Below, piece after piece: positions 10,401 to 21,600 of a stretch of 64,000 nt of DNA; the first letter of the stretch is position 1; each line of letters opens with the position of its first letter. The stretch is taken from NCBI GenBank assembly GCA_963966185.1, contig CAWZYM010000218.1, positions 1-64,000 on the forward strand. The letters run 5' to 3'. This DNA is from Rhabditoides inermis (taxonomy: Eukaryota; Nematoda; Chromadorea; Rhabditida; Rhabditidae). A program made the translations under genes and the position numbers. The notes beneath the pieces were generated by a model, which was given only the letters and a program-made list of their open reading frames with translations, was not told the DNA's origin and did not search any database.

Positions 10401-13400
10401 CCAGTAGAAGACCTAACATCCAGAAACAGACAGCAAACACATCTACAAACTAATATTGATAATGACACAACGTGACAAATTACACAACGTACAGAACAAA
10501 TCCACGGATAGATAATATGGCTTGATTCGATCACATGCAATTTTCACAAGATTTTGATAAATGATAGATAAATCGAGTCTATTCGACATTGCTGCGAGAA
10601 ACTTGTTCTGTAAGAATCCTTGTTAAAAGCGTTGGTTAAGTGTTGTACCTTCATTGTAAAGGAGTCCAAAATGTCATCTACTTTCTTTAAGAGAAGTTTT
10701 GTTCCTGTGTCGTGAACAGAAGTGTTCAGCATTCGAATAACATCATCAAATGATGTCATATTCATTTTGATACAAGTGTTCGCTATATCATTGTCCCCGG
10801 GTGCGCAACGCCATCTTCTCTGAACCAATATTATTAATTATTTTCCTTCAAATATAAAATCAGTTACTTGAAAATGCACAAACGGCATAACCACTTTTTG
10901 TATAGTTTCTCGACTGTTCAGATCTTTGAAGCATGCAAACTCCATTACATATCCATAATCGCAAGTCATGGTCGTATTCAGAAGTGAATCAGAGTACAAG
11001 AAAAAGTTTTTCAAAGACTGAAATATACTTTTTACGTACATACTTGTCAATGATACATAAAACAAGGAAATACCGAAATAGTGTGATAAAGACTTTGAGA
11101 ATAATTTTTGCTGAAGAAGTGAATATTTCGAGTAGTTTCAGAAACTTGTTGGAAGATGTCTAAAATCAAACTGAATGAATCCAATTAATAGATGTTGGCC
11201 GCGTACCATCATTTATGCTTTGGATATACATATCAAGCATGCGTTTTGAATCGACAAACTGACTGAAAAATATCTATTCGAAAGTAATTGTCCGATATCT
11301 TAAGAGCAAACATTTGATTTTGATCGAAGAAGTTGTTAGCAAAGCGGCTATGATTGCCAATTATTTCAATTTCATCTTGAAAATACAAACAACCAGCGTG
11401 ACGTAAATTCGAGTAGTTTAAAATGAATCTGCAAAATATGTACAATGTTTCATGATTACGGTGACTCACGGAATAGAAATTGCGGGCACATTCATAAAAA
11501 CAAACAAAACCAGAGAAATACTCATGAATACAAACCATTTCACTGAAATATAGATTAGATCAGTATATTAAAAGAGAAAATTATAATATTAAGTGACCTG
11601 GAGCAAAATATAGAGCGCCAACAAGGAGACAAGTAATGATTGCAAATGACCAACACACTATGAACATTGCACTAGGCAAACCAAAATCGAATACGTACTA
11701 AAAACCAAATTATATATTTTCATTATCGAAGAAAACCTTTTCGGAAGTAGAACGGCTCCTCGCTAATATAAACTCACTCTCAACTGCATATAGATCATTT
11801 TTAACCTGACAATATATTAAATCCTTGTTTGTATTTTGTCTCACCATTCGTATATGTACTTACCTTATCTGAGAACGCATTCATTGACAATGGAAATTGT
11901 ATTAGAGCAACATTGTGCTTCCAAGTTCCTTGATTTCTTTTTAAGACGTTATGAATGTTGTATTCTTCTTCCTGTATATATGTAGTTAATGTCATTTTGT
12001 TTTGTAAAATTGTGTTGCATTGAATACATACTCACTTTAGAGTTTGGTGACGATGATGATCTTATCATTTTCAGTTTGTTGAACGTTAGAGAAAGATCTT
12101 GCACTATCGATTTGACTTCGCTTCGATTGGTCATGACCTTAGTCATGTCATAAGCTGAGGCCTAAATGATTTCACGTGTTAATTAAAAAAGCTACTTTAA
12201 TATAAGTCACATTAGCGTCATTTATGTTCATGATAAACAAATCCGAAATGTCCGGCATTTTGAACAAGTGATCAGATAGTTTAGTCTGAAAAAATAAAAT
12301 AATTAAATGAAAAGAATTATTACAGCAGTGTCTTCGTTATATGTATCCGTGAAAATCTTGTTTATAACTTTCGATTTCTGAAAAAAAAACCATGTCAATA
12401 CCTGTTTTATACGAACTTTTTTTTTACCTGGAGCTCAAAAGTCTTGTTTGCCAATGCAAAAGTATTGTTATTTGAACTTTCAAATATACGTTCACCAATG
12501 CACGAGACATCTCGAAATTCGTTGTAGAAGTCTAGATTATATAAATAGGTGGTTAAATGTCTTACTTTTCAACATCTACTTTTCAACATAGAGCAACATC
12601 TTACTTTTGTATTCCTTTTCGATGTTATCAGAGAAGTTGTTGGATAGTGTGTTGTGAACATGAAAGAATGCAATCGTCAAAACAAAAGATCCAAGTATCA
12701 TAAGACATGTGCACACAGCTATTCCAACAATCAGCATCTAAATAAATTGATTTGGACTTGTGCCAATTAACGAAACTTACTTTGTACAACTTGATCTTTC
12801 GAGATATATCAATCGGCAGAAACGGCATATGCACTATATGGTTTTGAGGATACATCACAGCATTCAAGATAGACTGTGTCAAGGAGTATATACTCAAAGT
12901 TTTAGGAACATACATACCTCGTCTCCTTTGTCTGGTTTTTCTTTGCAAGTGAGTACAATGTGCATTAGCACAAACATAATACTCAGCAGACTCAACACTC
13001 CAAAAACAATAGGAGCGGTCACAGAAGAATCCTCAACATCCGAGGAATTCAAAATAGAAAGATGTTCACTACCGGCACATATTCTTCTATTTCTTTCATG
13101 AACAAATCGATGTAGTCAGAAGAACTGTTCCGTGCGCCCAAGAAATACTGAACATGTTGGATTGCACACCAATCCACAAAAAATTTAGAATAACATTTCA
13201 CAGGATCAACCAAGAGTTGTGATACACAAACTCGCAGACACTGATGCAGACATAATCAGAATATACCTTGACTATTCCCTGAGCCGTGTCCTTGTTTGGA
13301 TGACCGGCCATGGTGGTCGCATGAGTATTGGCAGACGACGCGACAATCCGCTCCAGAAAACCTCGCTCCGACATCGGAAGAATCTCCGGAGCATCCAGAA

Positions 13401-13551
13401 ATGTAGCAGAACACTCTCAAACGGATATCATAACATAACCAATCGATAACCACGCACTTTGTTTGGCGAGTCTCTCCAAGAACTCCTGCTTTGTCTTGCC
13501 TCGGATACATGACGTCATCACGAGCAGCAGCAGAAGCCTGGAATCATCCAT
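7488..13551 (-). CDS. Five-pass receptor-like protein with cytoplasmic PTP and CK1-type kinase domains, 1415 aa
   Basis: 39 exons join in phase: 13458-13551, 13267-13415, 13073-13147, 12918-13031, 12781-12873, 12605-12737, 12428-12531, 12324-12377, 12211-12285, 12036-12161, 11864-11971, 11737-11805, 11598-11697, 11470-11542, 11312-11428, 11207-11262, 11074-11159, 10868-11017, 10649-10819, 10493-10607, 10339-10442, 10234-10290, 9984-10192, 9744-9939, 9633-9700, 9401-9591, 9303-9367, 9166-9258, 8912-9124, 8713-8871, 8587-8665, 8458-8542, 8332-8409, 8141-8290, 8017-8098, 7887-7968, 7705-7844, 7613-7666, 7488-7568. Sum 4248 nt. Layout: signal peptide 1-18; membrane segments near 110-134, 176-200, 406-429, 432-455 and 688-706; PTP about 742-1010; Lys-rich linker 1016-1090; kinase about 1092-1350. 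Most introns are 33-60 nt. I know of no named protein with this order. The alternative is two adjacent genes (PTP receptor, then kinase) split near 9124-9165, but no start codon or stop supports that split. Expression and ligand are unknown. Confidence 0.75.
7613..8871 (-). other. CK1/TTBK-type protein kinase domain exons of the receptor
   Basis: Residues about 1092-1389. Motifs: glycine loop LGAGTYGQVYEA (from 1106), ATP-binding Lys1127 in YAVKTE, hinge region FSFMVMTLVGKSL, catalytic loop HRDLKPGNF (Asp1221), DFG at 1242-1244, GTLRYASRAAH, DIESWLY, and the C-lobe pattern ending NKIMHILMG. Spacing and the 'SW.Y' block are typical of the CK1 superfamily, which nematodes have expanded. All key catalytic residues are present. 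The tail after residue 1390 is short and basic (SHPTRATSRDNKAILRS). Confidence 0.88.
9166..10192 (-). other. Tyrosine phosphatase (PTP) domain exons of the receptor
   Basis: Residues about 742-1015. Recognisable classical PTP elements in order: YVVCAAPTSENVVAFW (like YICTQGPL..T..DFW), AIVMLC, YTGWTD at 911-916 (WPD-loop position, Pro replaced by Thr, the general-acid Asp kept), the signature HCTDGIGRS with Cys948 and Arg954 (C-x5-R intact), and the final helix RPKRQLYF. Catalytic Cys, Arg and loop Asp are all present, so activity is possible. The last exon holds two copies of a 21-bp block encoding SLRLFRP. The N-terminal phosphotyrosine-recognition region is poorly conserved. Confidence 0.85.
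10339..13551 (-). other. Membrane and extracellular part of the receptor: signal peptide plus five TM segments
   Basis: Residues 1-722. The N terminus is a clear signal peptide (five leucines, then MTSCIRG). Hydrophobic segments fall in exons 12918-13031, 12605-12737, 11598-11697, 11470-11542 and 10339-10442. The two large loops, about 205 residues between TM2 and TM3 and about 230 between TM4 and TM5, would be extracellular if the signal peptide is used. They contain several N-x-S/T sites, and loop 2 has at least six cysteines. Five passes with two large outer loops is the topology of prominins; the resemblance is topological only and I see no decisive prominin motif. TM5 leads directly into the cytoplasmic PTP domain. 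Confidence 0.7.
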
Positions 13552-14430
13552 GCAAACGAAAACGGCGTGTCACTCTTATTCAACACTGTTTGTGTCGACG
13601 ATAAGTGGTTGTACTTATATTTCATCGATTTCATTCGTTTATTGCCCTAGCGGCAATACAGATGTGATTTGTGATATCGGTGGCACGATGATGTGGCAAT
13701 TTTCGATTTCGCAATCATGCCTTAGGCCTTAGGCTGTCAATGGCGCAACTACTTCAAAGATCGTTCTTAACTAATTTGACAGAAGAGCGACCGTGTCAGC
13801 ATACCGCAAAAAACATAAACCCATAAACGTCCATAAACTCTCAAAACTCGAAAGTGCGCCGCTGCCTCTCTCTCTCTCTCTTCTTCCGGTTAGAGACGCA
13901 GTGAAGAGTACTAAACAAGTGGAGAGCCAGGTCGCGTCGCGTGCCCACTATCCGCGTGCGGCGGATGCTGGGCTATTTTACGTTCAAGCAGCACATGAGA
14001 TAAAAATCTAGAAACAGACCGTCCGAGAAGAAACATGGCGGAGAAATGATAATTAATATAAGGAAATGAGTTAGGTCAACTCACCGCCACACGAGATGAG
14101 CCATGGTCGAGAAATGACGGGATCAACAAACAACACATCATAAACCACACATCTTTTCAAGTAAATGCCATTAGAGTCACACAGTTATCGAGACAGAGCA
14201 TGGATTGCAGAAAACATTAAAAAAAAAACTCGCAGTGATAATTTATCTCTCAACATAATCATAATCAACAACACACGTCCGAAACAATACAGATAACCGG
14301 TAGGGAAACTAAAGAAGGGACCGGGATAACAAATGTACAACATACTAGAAGACATGCAGCAACAGACTTGAGCTAGGGTGATATACGGAAGAAACAGTGG
14401 TGAAGGGTCCAATCTCCCCTGTTTCTTTCA
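13552..14430. other. Intergenic region between the receptor gene and the 3' end of ddb-1
   Basis: No exon found. Contains a short CT tract near 13865. It should hold the promoter of the receptor gene and the 3' UTR of ddb-1. A start codon at 13551 was chosen because it directly precedes a signal peptide; no splice-leader acceptor was seen immediately upstream. Confidence 0.45.
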
Positions 14431-15618
14431 TCAATGGATGCGGGACAGATCCTCGAGTGTCTTTACTATCTCCTCCAGATCGTTTCCTTCCTCCTCGTCA
14501 ACTGAAAAAAACACAGTCCCTTCCTCTCCCCCCCTCTCTCTCTCTCACACTCCTCTCTCCCCCTCTCTCTCTCCCTCCCTTCCTCCCTCCCTCCCCTCCT
14601 CACCCACCTTCCATTCCTCCCTCTTTCTCGGGCAGGCGAATCGAGCTCAGCACCTGCAAACATCACAAATTGCGTTTTCAAACGATTAACTTGATCAACT
14701 TTACCTAGAAGTTGAAAGTTATTGGTCTACTCTACTGATAGAAACATCAAAACTCCAGCTGCCCTCTATGCATGATGTGATAAATGCAGAGCACAAAATG
14801 GCTACCATGCTATCTCCTCCCCCCTCCCCTCCCCACCTTCACCTTCTCCACTCCGGCAGTCCTCTGTGCTCATCATTATCAGCACAGCCCACAGCATGCA
14901 TAGAGTGGCTATGGCTACCATGCCCTGTCCCCCTCCCCCTCTCCCCTCACCAATGGGATGCACTCGTTAGGTTGTTAGTCATGCTGAGCATGTTGAGCAC
15001 AGTATGTCTGCTATGATCTGCTCTGTCCTGCCCCCCCCCCCCCCACCTTCTCCTGCCTGTCTCGCGGCCATTCCAGCACCGTCTCCACCAGGTCACCGTC
15101 GATGAAACCGATCGGCTGCAAGAACAAGCAGGTAAATATAGTAGGTGAATACAATGTAAGTATAATATAGTGGGTAAATATACAATGTATAGAAATTATG
15201 TGATCTCGACCTAAATTATGTGATCTGCACACATGTTTCATTAAAGCATGTATCCGGACAATGTGTTATTCCCTGATCTTCAGGATGGGGTCGCTTTCGT
15301 TCTCTTCAATGAAGACGAGTTTTGAAGTTCTGTTTGCGCAGAAAAAATAGTAAAAAATACAAACAGTTTTTCCACGTTTATACAATTTCAAAAGAAGGTT
15401 TCATTGACGAGAACAAAAGCGACCCCAACCTGAAGATCAGGCAAGATTACATTGTCCGGATAAATCCTTTAAGAACAACACTAACCCCCCCCCCCAAAAA
15501 AAAAAACATGGCGATACCTACGCTATCTACGCTTCAGCTTCCCACAATAATGCGTTCCACAACGTTGACATCAATCAACATTCTTTCTTGCAACATATTA
15601 CAACTCTCGATCTCGATC

Positions 15619-15674
<56 letters not shown>

Positions 15675-18600
15675 TCCCTCCCTCCTTCCTCCCGTCCCCA
15701 TACTCACCTTGAGATTCTGTCTCTCGTTCTGGAAGGCCCTGTAGGTGGAGTGTTGGATGCGAAGACAGTTCGAAGTCGACTTTGCCACCGCAGACTCCAC
15801 AGAGGAGACGAACCTGATAAAAACGTATTTGCAACTGCGAGATAATTATCTGTCCATTACAAATACGCACCAATCGTTCGTTTAAGTCAACATTACATTT
15901 ACTAAACAATTGATAGTTTCCAGGAAACAGCAAAACTTCAGTGTCAAGACAGAATGCAGGAACTCACTTGTGGAACTTCTGCTCCATTTGAACGATGAGA
16001 CCGATCGATCCGTCGATAGTGCCATACAGAATAGGACGGTCCACCTACACAATCAACATGGATAGATCCTTCCTTCCTCCTTTCTCTCTCTCCCTCCCTT
16101 CTCTCCCTCGCTCTCTTTCTCTCCCCCTCTCTCTCCTCCTCTCTCTCTTCCCTCTCTCTCTCCCTCTCCCCCTTCTCTCTCTTCCTCTTTCTCTCTCTCC
16201 CTCCTCCTCTCTCCCCCCTCTCTCTCCCTCCCTCTCTCCCTCCCTCCCCTCTCCCTCCCCCTCTCTCTTCTCCCCCCTCTCTCCCGTCTCCCTCTCTCTC
16301 CCTCCCTCCCCCTCTCTCTCTCCCTCCCTCCCCCTCTCTCTTCTCCCTCCTCTCCCCCCTCTCTCCCGTCTCCCTCCCTTCCCCTCCCTCCCCCTCTTTT
16401 TCTCCCCTCCCCCCTCACCGGCAGCTGGCTGTCTGCCTGTGGCGGCACCAGCCAGCCCCTCCGCAACACGTTCACAGTCTCTCCCAGGTAGTAGTAGCCA
16501 CCCTCCTGAAACACAAACTCACTCCTTTTTTGTTGTTGTTTTGTTTAGCCGGTTGAATCCGGGGTCCTCCTAGTCGAGAACAAGATAAATATACAAACAA
16601 TATATTCAGCCATGCTTGAATAGTGGTACAATTTATAGCTGACAATGTGGGTAACAATGAGGAATTGACAAAGCAGAGAGAGTGGTTCACAAATAAATGA
16701 GAAACAGAATCCCTGTTTCGGCCCATTTTCCTGCAGACAGGCTACATCAACGTACTATATCTAGAGTTACTGACTAAATGATAGAATCGAAATAAGAACA
16801 TCCACTGTGGTGGGCCTACTGCCTGAAAGCTCATCAGTGCAGGGCCACAGCAGACGAAAGGAAAGTAGCGAACAAAGTAAAATCTGGAAAAAATAGTAGA
16901 AACCTATAATGAGAAAGTTAGAGTGAAGATAGTAAACAAACAAACAAAAAATTGCGGAATTAGAATTTGTATATTTTTTCGGTGAGTAATTTACGATTTT
17001 GAACATTGAAAAGGTTAAGTGATCTATTGATATCTCGCTTACGGAAACAGTATTTCCAAAGAACGGCTTTAACTGTAAATGATTTAAAACCGAGACGGCA
17101 GAAAGTAATGTAGAGTTCTTCTAGTTTAACCAAAAGAACAGTGCGATCAGTGCAGCAACGGACAATGCGAAGAGCTTCTGATTTAAGATTACCAAAACAG
17201 ATTTGGCGACTAGTAGTGCTTTCAGAATGCGTGAAGCGATGAACGTCGAATGTATAATCATCAGTCTTATTGTACAGACTTACTTGCCAATGCGTATCGA
17301 AACGTAAAGTAATATCGAGAAAATGTGCCTCGGAATCAGTACGATTAGTGCGCTCCAGTTGCAAGTTGCTAGGAAGATATGCTTTAAGAAAGGTGTCAAG
17401 ATCAGACTTCTTGTCATAGAGAATGAGTACATCATCAACGTAACGGAAAACTTGGAATTTCTCATTTTTACAGACAAGAGGGTGAAGAAGACTGTATTCG
17501 TATTCTAGAACACTGAGAGTAAGAGAAGCAAGGAGAGGGCTAGCGTTACCACCTTGTGGTACGCCCTTCACCTGTTTGAAAATGTAACTACCGTACTGTG
17601 CATAAGCGCTTTCAACCAAAACCTTAGTTTTGGCTATAATTTCACTTGCCGACATTACTCGCTTATCTGCAATGTGCATAACAGGATCGGAAGTATATTT
17701 AGAATATTTAGCAGATGTAATGAGAATATTTGGTTTTCCACAATTCTTGAAACACATATCAACAAGGAATTTCATCTTTTGCAAGATGAGATCATGCGGA
17801 AGATTAGTAAAAAGACTAGCAAAATCAGCACAGTATAGAGAAAGAGATGTGTTCGAGACAGAGCGTAAGAAATCGGACACTTTCATACTGTTAGTAATCG
17901 AAAAGTACATTTTGTGGCCATTTCTGGCAGCACCTTTAAGGCAAATGTTACGAAAGTGTTTTTCTAGATGTTTGTACACCACTTGGAGTTCCATGGAAAG
18001 ACCCTTAGTTATACATTCGCGTGCTGCAGTGATGAAACGACATTTTACAGGATTTTTATGGAGCTTTGGGACTCCATAAATATTAGGCAACACAGACTTA
18101 TCGGGGTGAAAGATAGAAGAATATGTGAGTGAACTGTTTAGAACAGAAGGGTCACCTGTAAACGGCACATATACGGCATTACCAGAAGCTCTACCGTAAT
18201 TTATGCCTAATTCAGTATCACAGAAAGAGATGTAAAGTCGCTTGCACATTACTACAAAACTACTTGAAGCTTTATCTATAGTGGTAACTGTGAAACGATT
18301 ATGGAGATCAGAAGTAATAGATTTAAAATTTGTTTATCGTTAACGATAAACTTAAAGGTAGTGTACCCTCTGAATCCAATATTAAAAAGTATCACGAATG
18401 TATTATCAATGCCTTTACGAGGTATTTTTATGTCGTTTATGGTTGTTTGTGATGAAAAATAATGAAATTAAAAATTATCAAACATTTATTTAAATCCAAC
18501 ATGATACGCATATTTGCGCAACGTTGTGAGTTATGATTTTTAACATTTTAACAGAACTTACTGCGTTTAGCGTATAATTTCCCATCAGCTGTTTTCGCCA

Positions 18601-21600
18601 GTTTCGTAAAAGAAACACATAATAGAAATGTTATCTAAATTAAGAATGACATAAGAAACAATATAAACACATGCAAATAAATCTTGAATGAAACAGCCGA
18701 TAGTGTGATCAAATTGTGTAACTTCGTGCAAGTTGTGCACACACCCCCGAGCTGATTAAAAGTTATTAGTTTCTACGATTTCTCACTCCAATATTTAAAT
18801 GATTTTTTTAAACTAAATTGTTTCAGAATATATATTTGCATCATCATAATATACTCATTGAGTCGTAAACAATGACATGTTGTATCTACACATACACCCA
18901 GATTCAGAGGGTACACTACCTTTAAGTATCGTGTTGACAAGCGAAATAACATATCACTTCATCTCACAGGCAGCCCACGCAATTGTGGTGGCCAATTTTT
19001 ATGTAATTAAGCACCTATGAACAACTTTTTACGCTGAATCCGAATATGTCCACAACTTTCCCAAAATAGCACTTTGAAGGGGATTTGGCCACGCACCGAA
19101 TATACTACCCTTGAAAACGACCTGTCAAATAACAGCTGCGCGGCGGAATGGTTAGTGAGTTAGGAAATCGGAAATGACGGTCGGCGGTTCTATCCTCGTC
19201 GCTGCCAGTGTTTATTTGCAGTGTAATATCTCGATATATACGTTCCGCACACCATCTATTTCAACTTAATTTGACGGGCTATATCACACGATACGCGAAA
19301 GAATCGAACGAGGTGGGACCTAGGAGCTACTTGTGTGCATGAAGAGGTTATCAAAGGTGCTCTACAAGGTAGTATAGGTGGTTTTGGTCCATAATGCAAA
19401 TTTGGTCAGTTAAGGGACCATGACCTCAATTCGGCCAGTTTTTGTTCAAAATGACTTCTGAAAGGCTCTTTCGATTTGTATTAACATTCTAAGACCTTTT
19501 TCATAAAGAATGTTTTTCATGAAAATCATTTTTGAAAAAGTTATGATCAAGGAAATGTAAAAACGCATATTTCAACTTTTCTAAGAACTTGCCTCAAACT
19601 AACAAAAGCGACTACCATCATTGGATTTTACGTATGTTTATTAGTCTACATGATTTTTATCATAAAAATTAAATGTTGCCTTTTTGCTCATCCATGGCGA
19701 TGAAAGTGGCTAAAATGTAAAAATCTGCATGTTCCCGCCACTTTTCAATTCTTGACTTTCATCTCCCTGGATGAGTGAAAAGGTAACATTTCATTTTCAC
19801 GATAAAAAGCATGTAGACTAATCAAAAAAACGTAAAATATAATGGTGTTAGTCACTTTTGTTAGTTCGGGGCGGAAAGTTCTTAGAAAAACTAAAATATG
19901 CAATTTTTTCTATTTTATTGATCATAACTTTTTCAAAAATAATTTTCATGAAAAAGAGTCTATATGAAAAATGTCTTAATATGTTGAGACAATTCGAATG
20001 AGCTTTTTCGAGAGATCAAATTTGCAAAACGGACCAAAACCACCTATATCACCTTGTAGAGCACCCTCGAAAACCTCTATATGCACACAAGTAGCTCCTA
20101 GGTCCCATATACCCAAAATTCGTTCGATTCTTATGCGGATCATGTGATATAATAAGAGACTGGCCTCACGAGTAATCATAATTCCTAGTGATATGTCCTA
20201 ACATTATGTCAGGATACAAATGACATATAGCCTGCGCCAGAGCGATAGTTTTCGATCTACCCCGCTTGCAGTTCGAAACACGGTGCCATAACCGTCTGCC
20301 TCTCTTGTTTTGCGCGCTTTTGCCGAGAGTTGACTCTCCGTCTTCCTCTGATCTACCCCACCGCGCGCAACTTATTGCGAGCATAGAACTATATACAACA
20401 TATGACAGGTCCATTCCCATCGCCGCCGTACCTGCGTCATCATATCTCCACTAGTGTCCGCTATCACCAATCACCCATCCCCACTAGTGATAATGATAAC
20501 AGATAGTTGCCTCCCTACCTGCAGTTTCTGTCTCTCGTCCGCATTCGCCGGTTGTGTGTCCTTCTCCACTGTGAACAGATTGTAGTTGCTCTCGGCGCCC
20601 AGGAACACCTAGGCAACACACATGAATACTCCACTCCTGTAGATGTTGATGTACTCAAATTGTTTTTTTTCCACAATGCAGGTAAGATATTTCCGAGTTC
20701 AGATCAATCTACGTTTCACACCTACAATGGCAACACGCAAAATAACGGATCAACTACGTGACATTTCAAATATTCAATCTAAATAATAAATACATAGTGG
20801 TCCCCACCTCGCTGTCGATGATTTCACACGCGGACATCCAGTGCGAGACAAAGTCACTGAAAGGAGATGTTCACACGCGTCATACACACCACCTCTCTCT
20901 TCCTCTCCCATCACCTGCACCTCCCTCTATCCCCTCCTCCCTCTCTCTCCCTATGCGCCCTCCCCCTTCCCTCTTTCCCCTCCCTCTCTCTCCCCCCTCT
21001 CTCTTCCTCTCCCATCACCTGCACCTCCCTCTATCCCCTCCTCCCTCTCTCTCCCTATGCGCCCTCCCCCTTCCCTCTTTCCCCTCCCTCTCTCTCCCCC
21101 CTCTCTCTTCCTCTCCCATCACCTGCACCTCCCTCTATCCCCTCCTCCCTCTCTCTCCCTATGCGCCCTCCCCCTTCCCTCTTTCCCCTCCCTCTCTCTC
21201 CCCCCTCTCTCTTCCTCTCCCATCACCTGCACCTCCCTCTATCCCCTCCTCCCTCTCTCTCCCTATGCGCCCTCCCCCTTCCCTCTTTCCCCTCCCTCTC
21301 TCTCCCCCCTCTCTCTTCCTCTCCCATCACCTGCACCTCCCTCTATCCCCTCCTCCCTCTCTCTCCCTATGCGCCCTCCCCCTTCCCTCTTTCCCCTCCC
21401 TCTCTCTCCCCCCTCTCTCTTCCTCTCCCATCACCTGCACCTCCCTCTATCCCCTCCTCCCTCTCTCTCCCTATGCGCCCTCCCCCTTCCCTCTTTCCCC
21501 TCCCTCTCTCTCCCCCCTCTCTCTTCCTCTCCCATCACCTGCACCTCCCTCTATCCCCTCCTCCCTCTCTCTCCCTATGCGCCCTCCCCCTTCCCTCTTT

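Noticed and set aside
15996..16573. Long frames in the polypyrimidine tract
   Set aside because: Low-complexity translation of CT-rich intron sequence; only exon 16419-16505 on the minus strand is supported.
16960..18249. 429-codon frame as a host gene
   Set aside because: RT motifs (PKLHK, YVDD) show that it is a retroelement.
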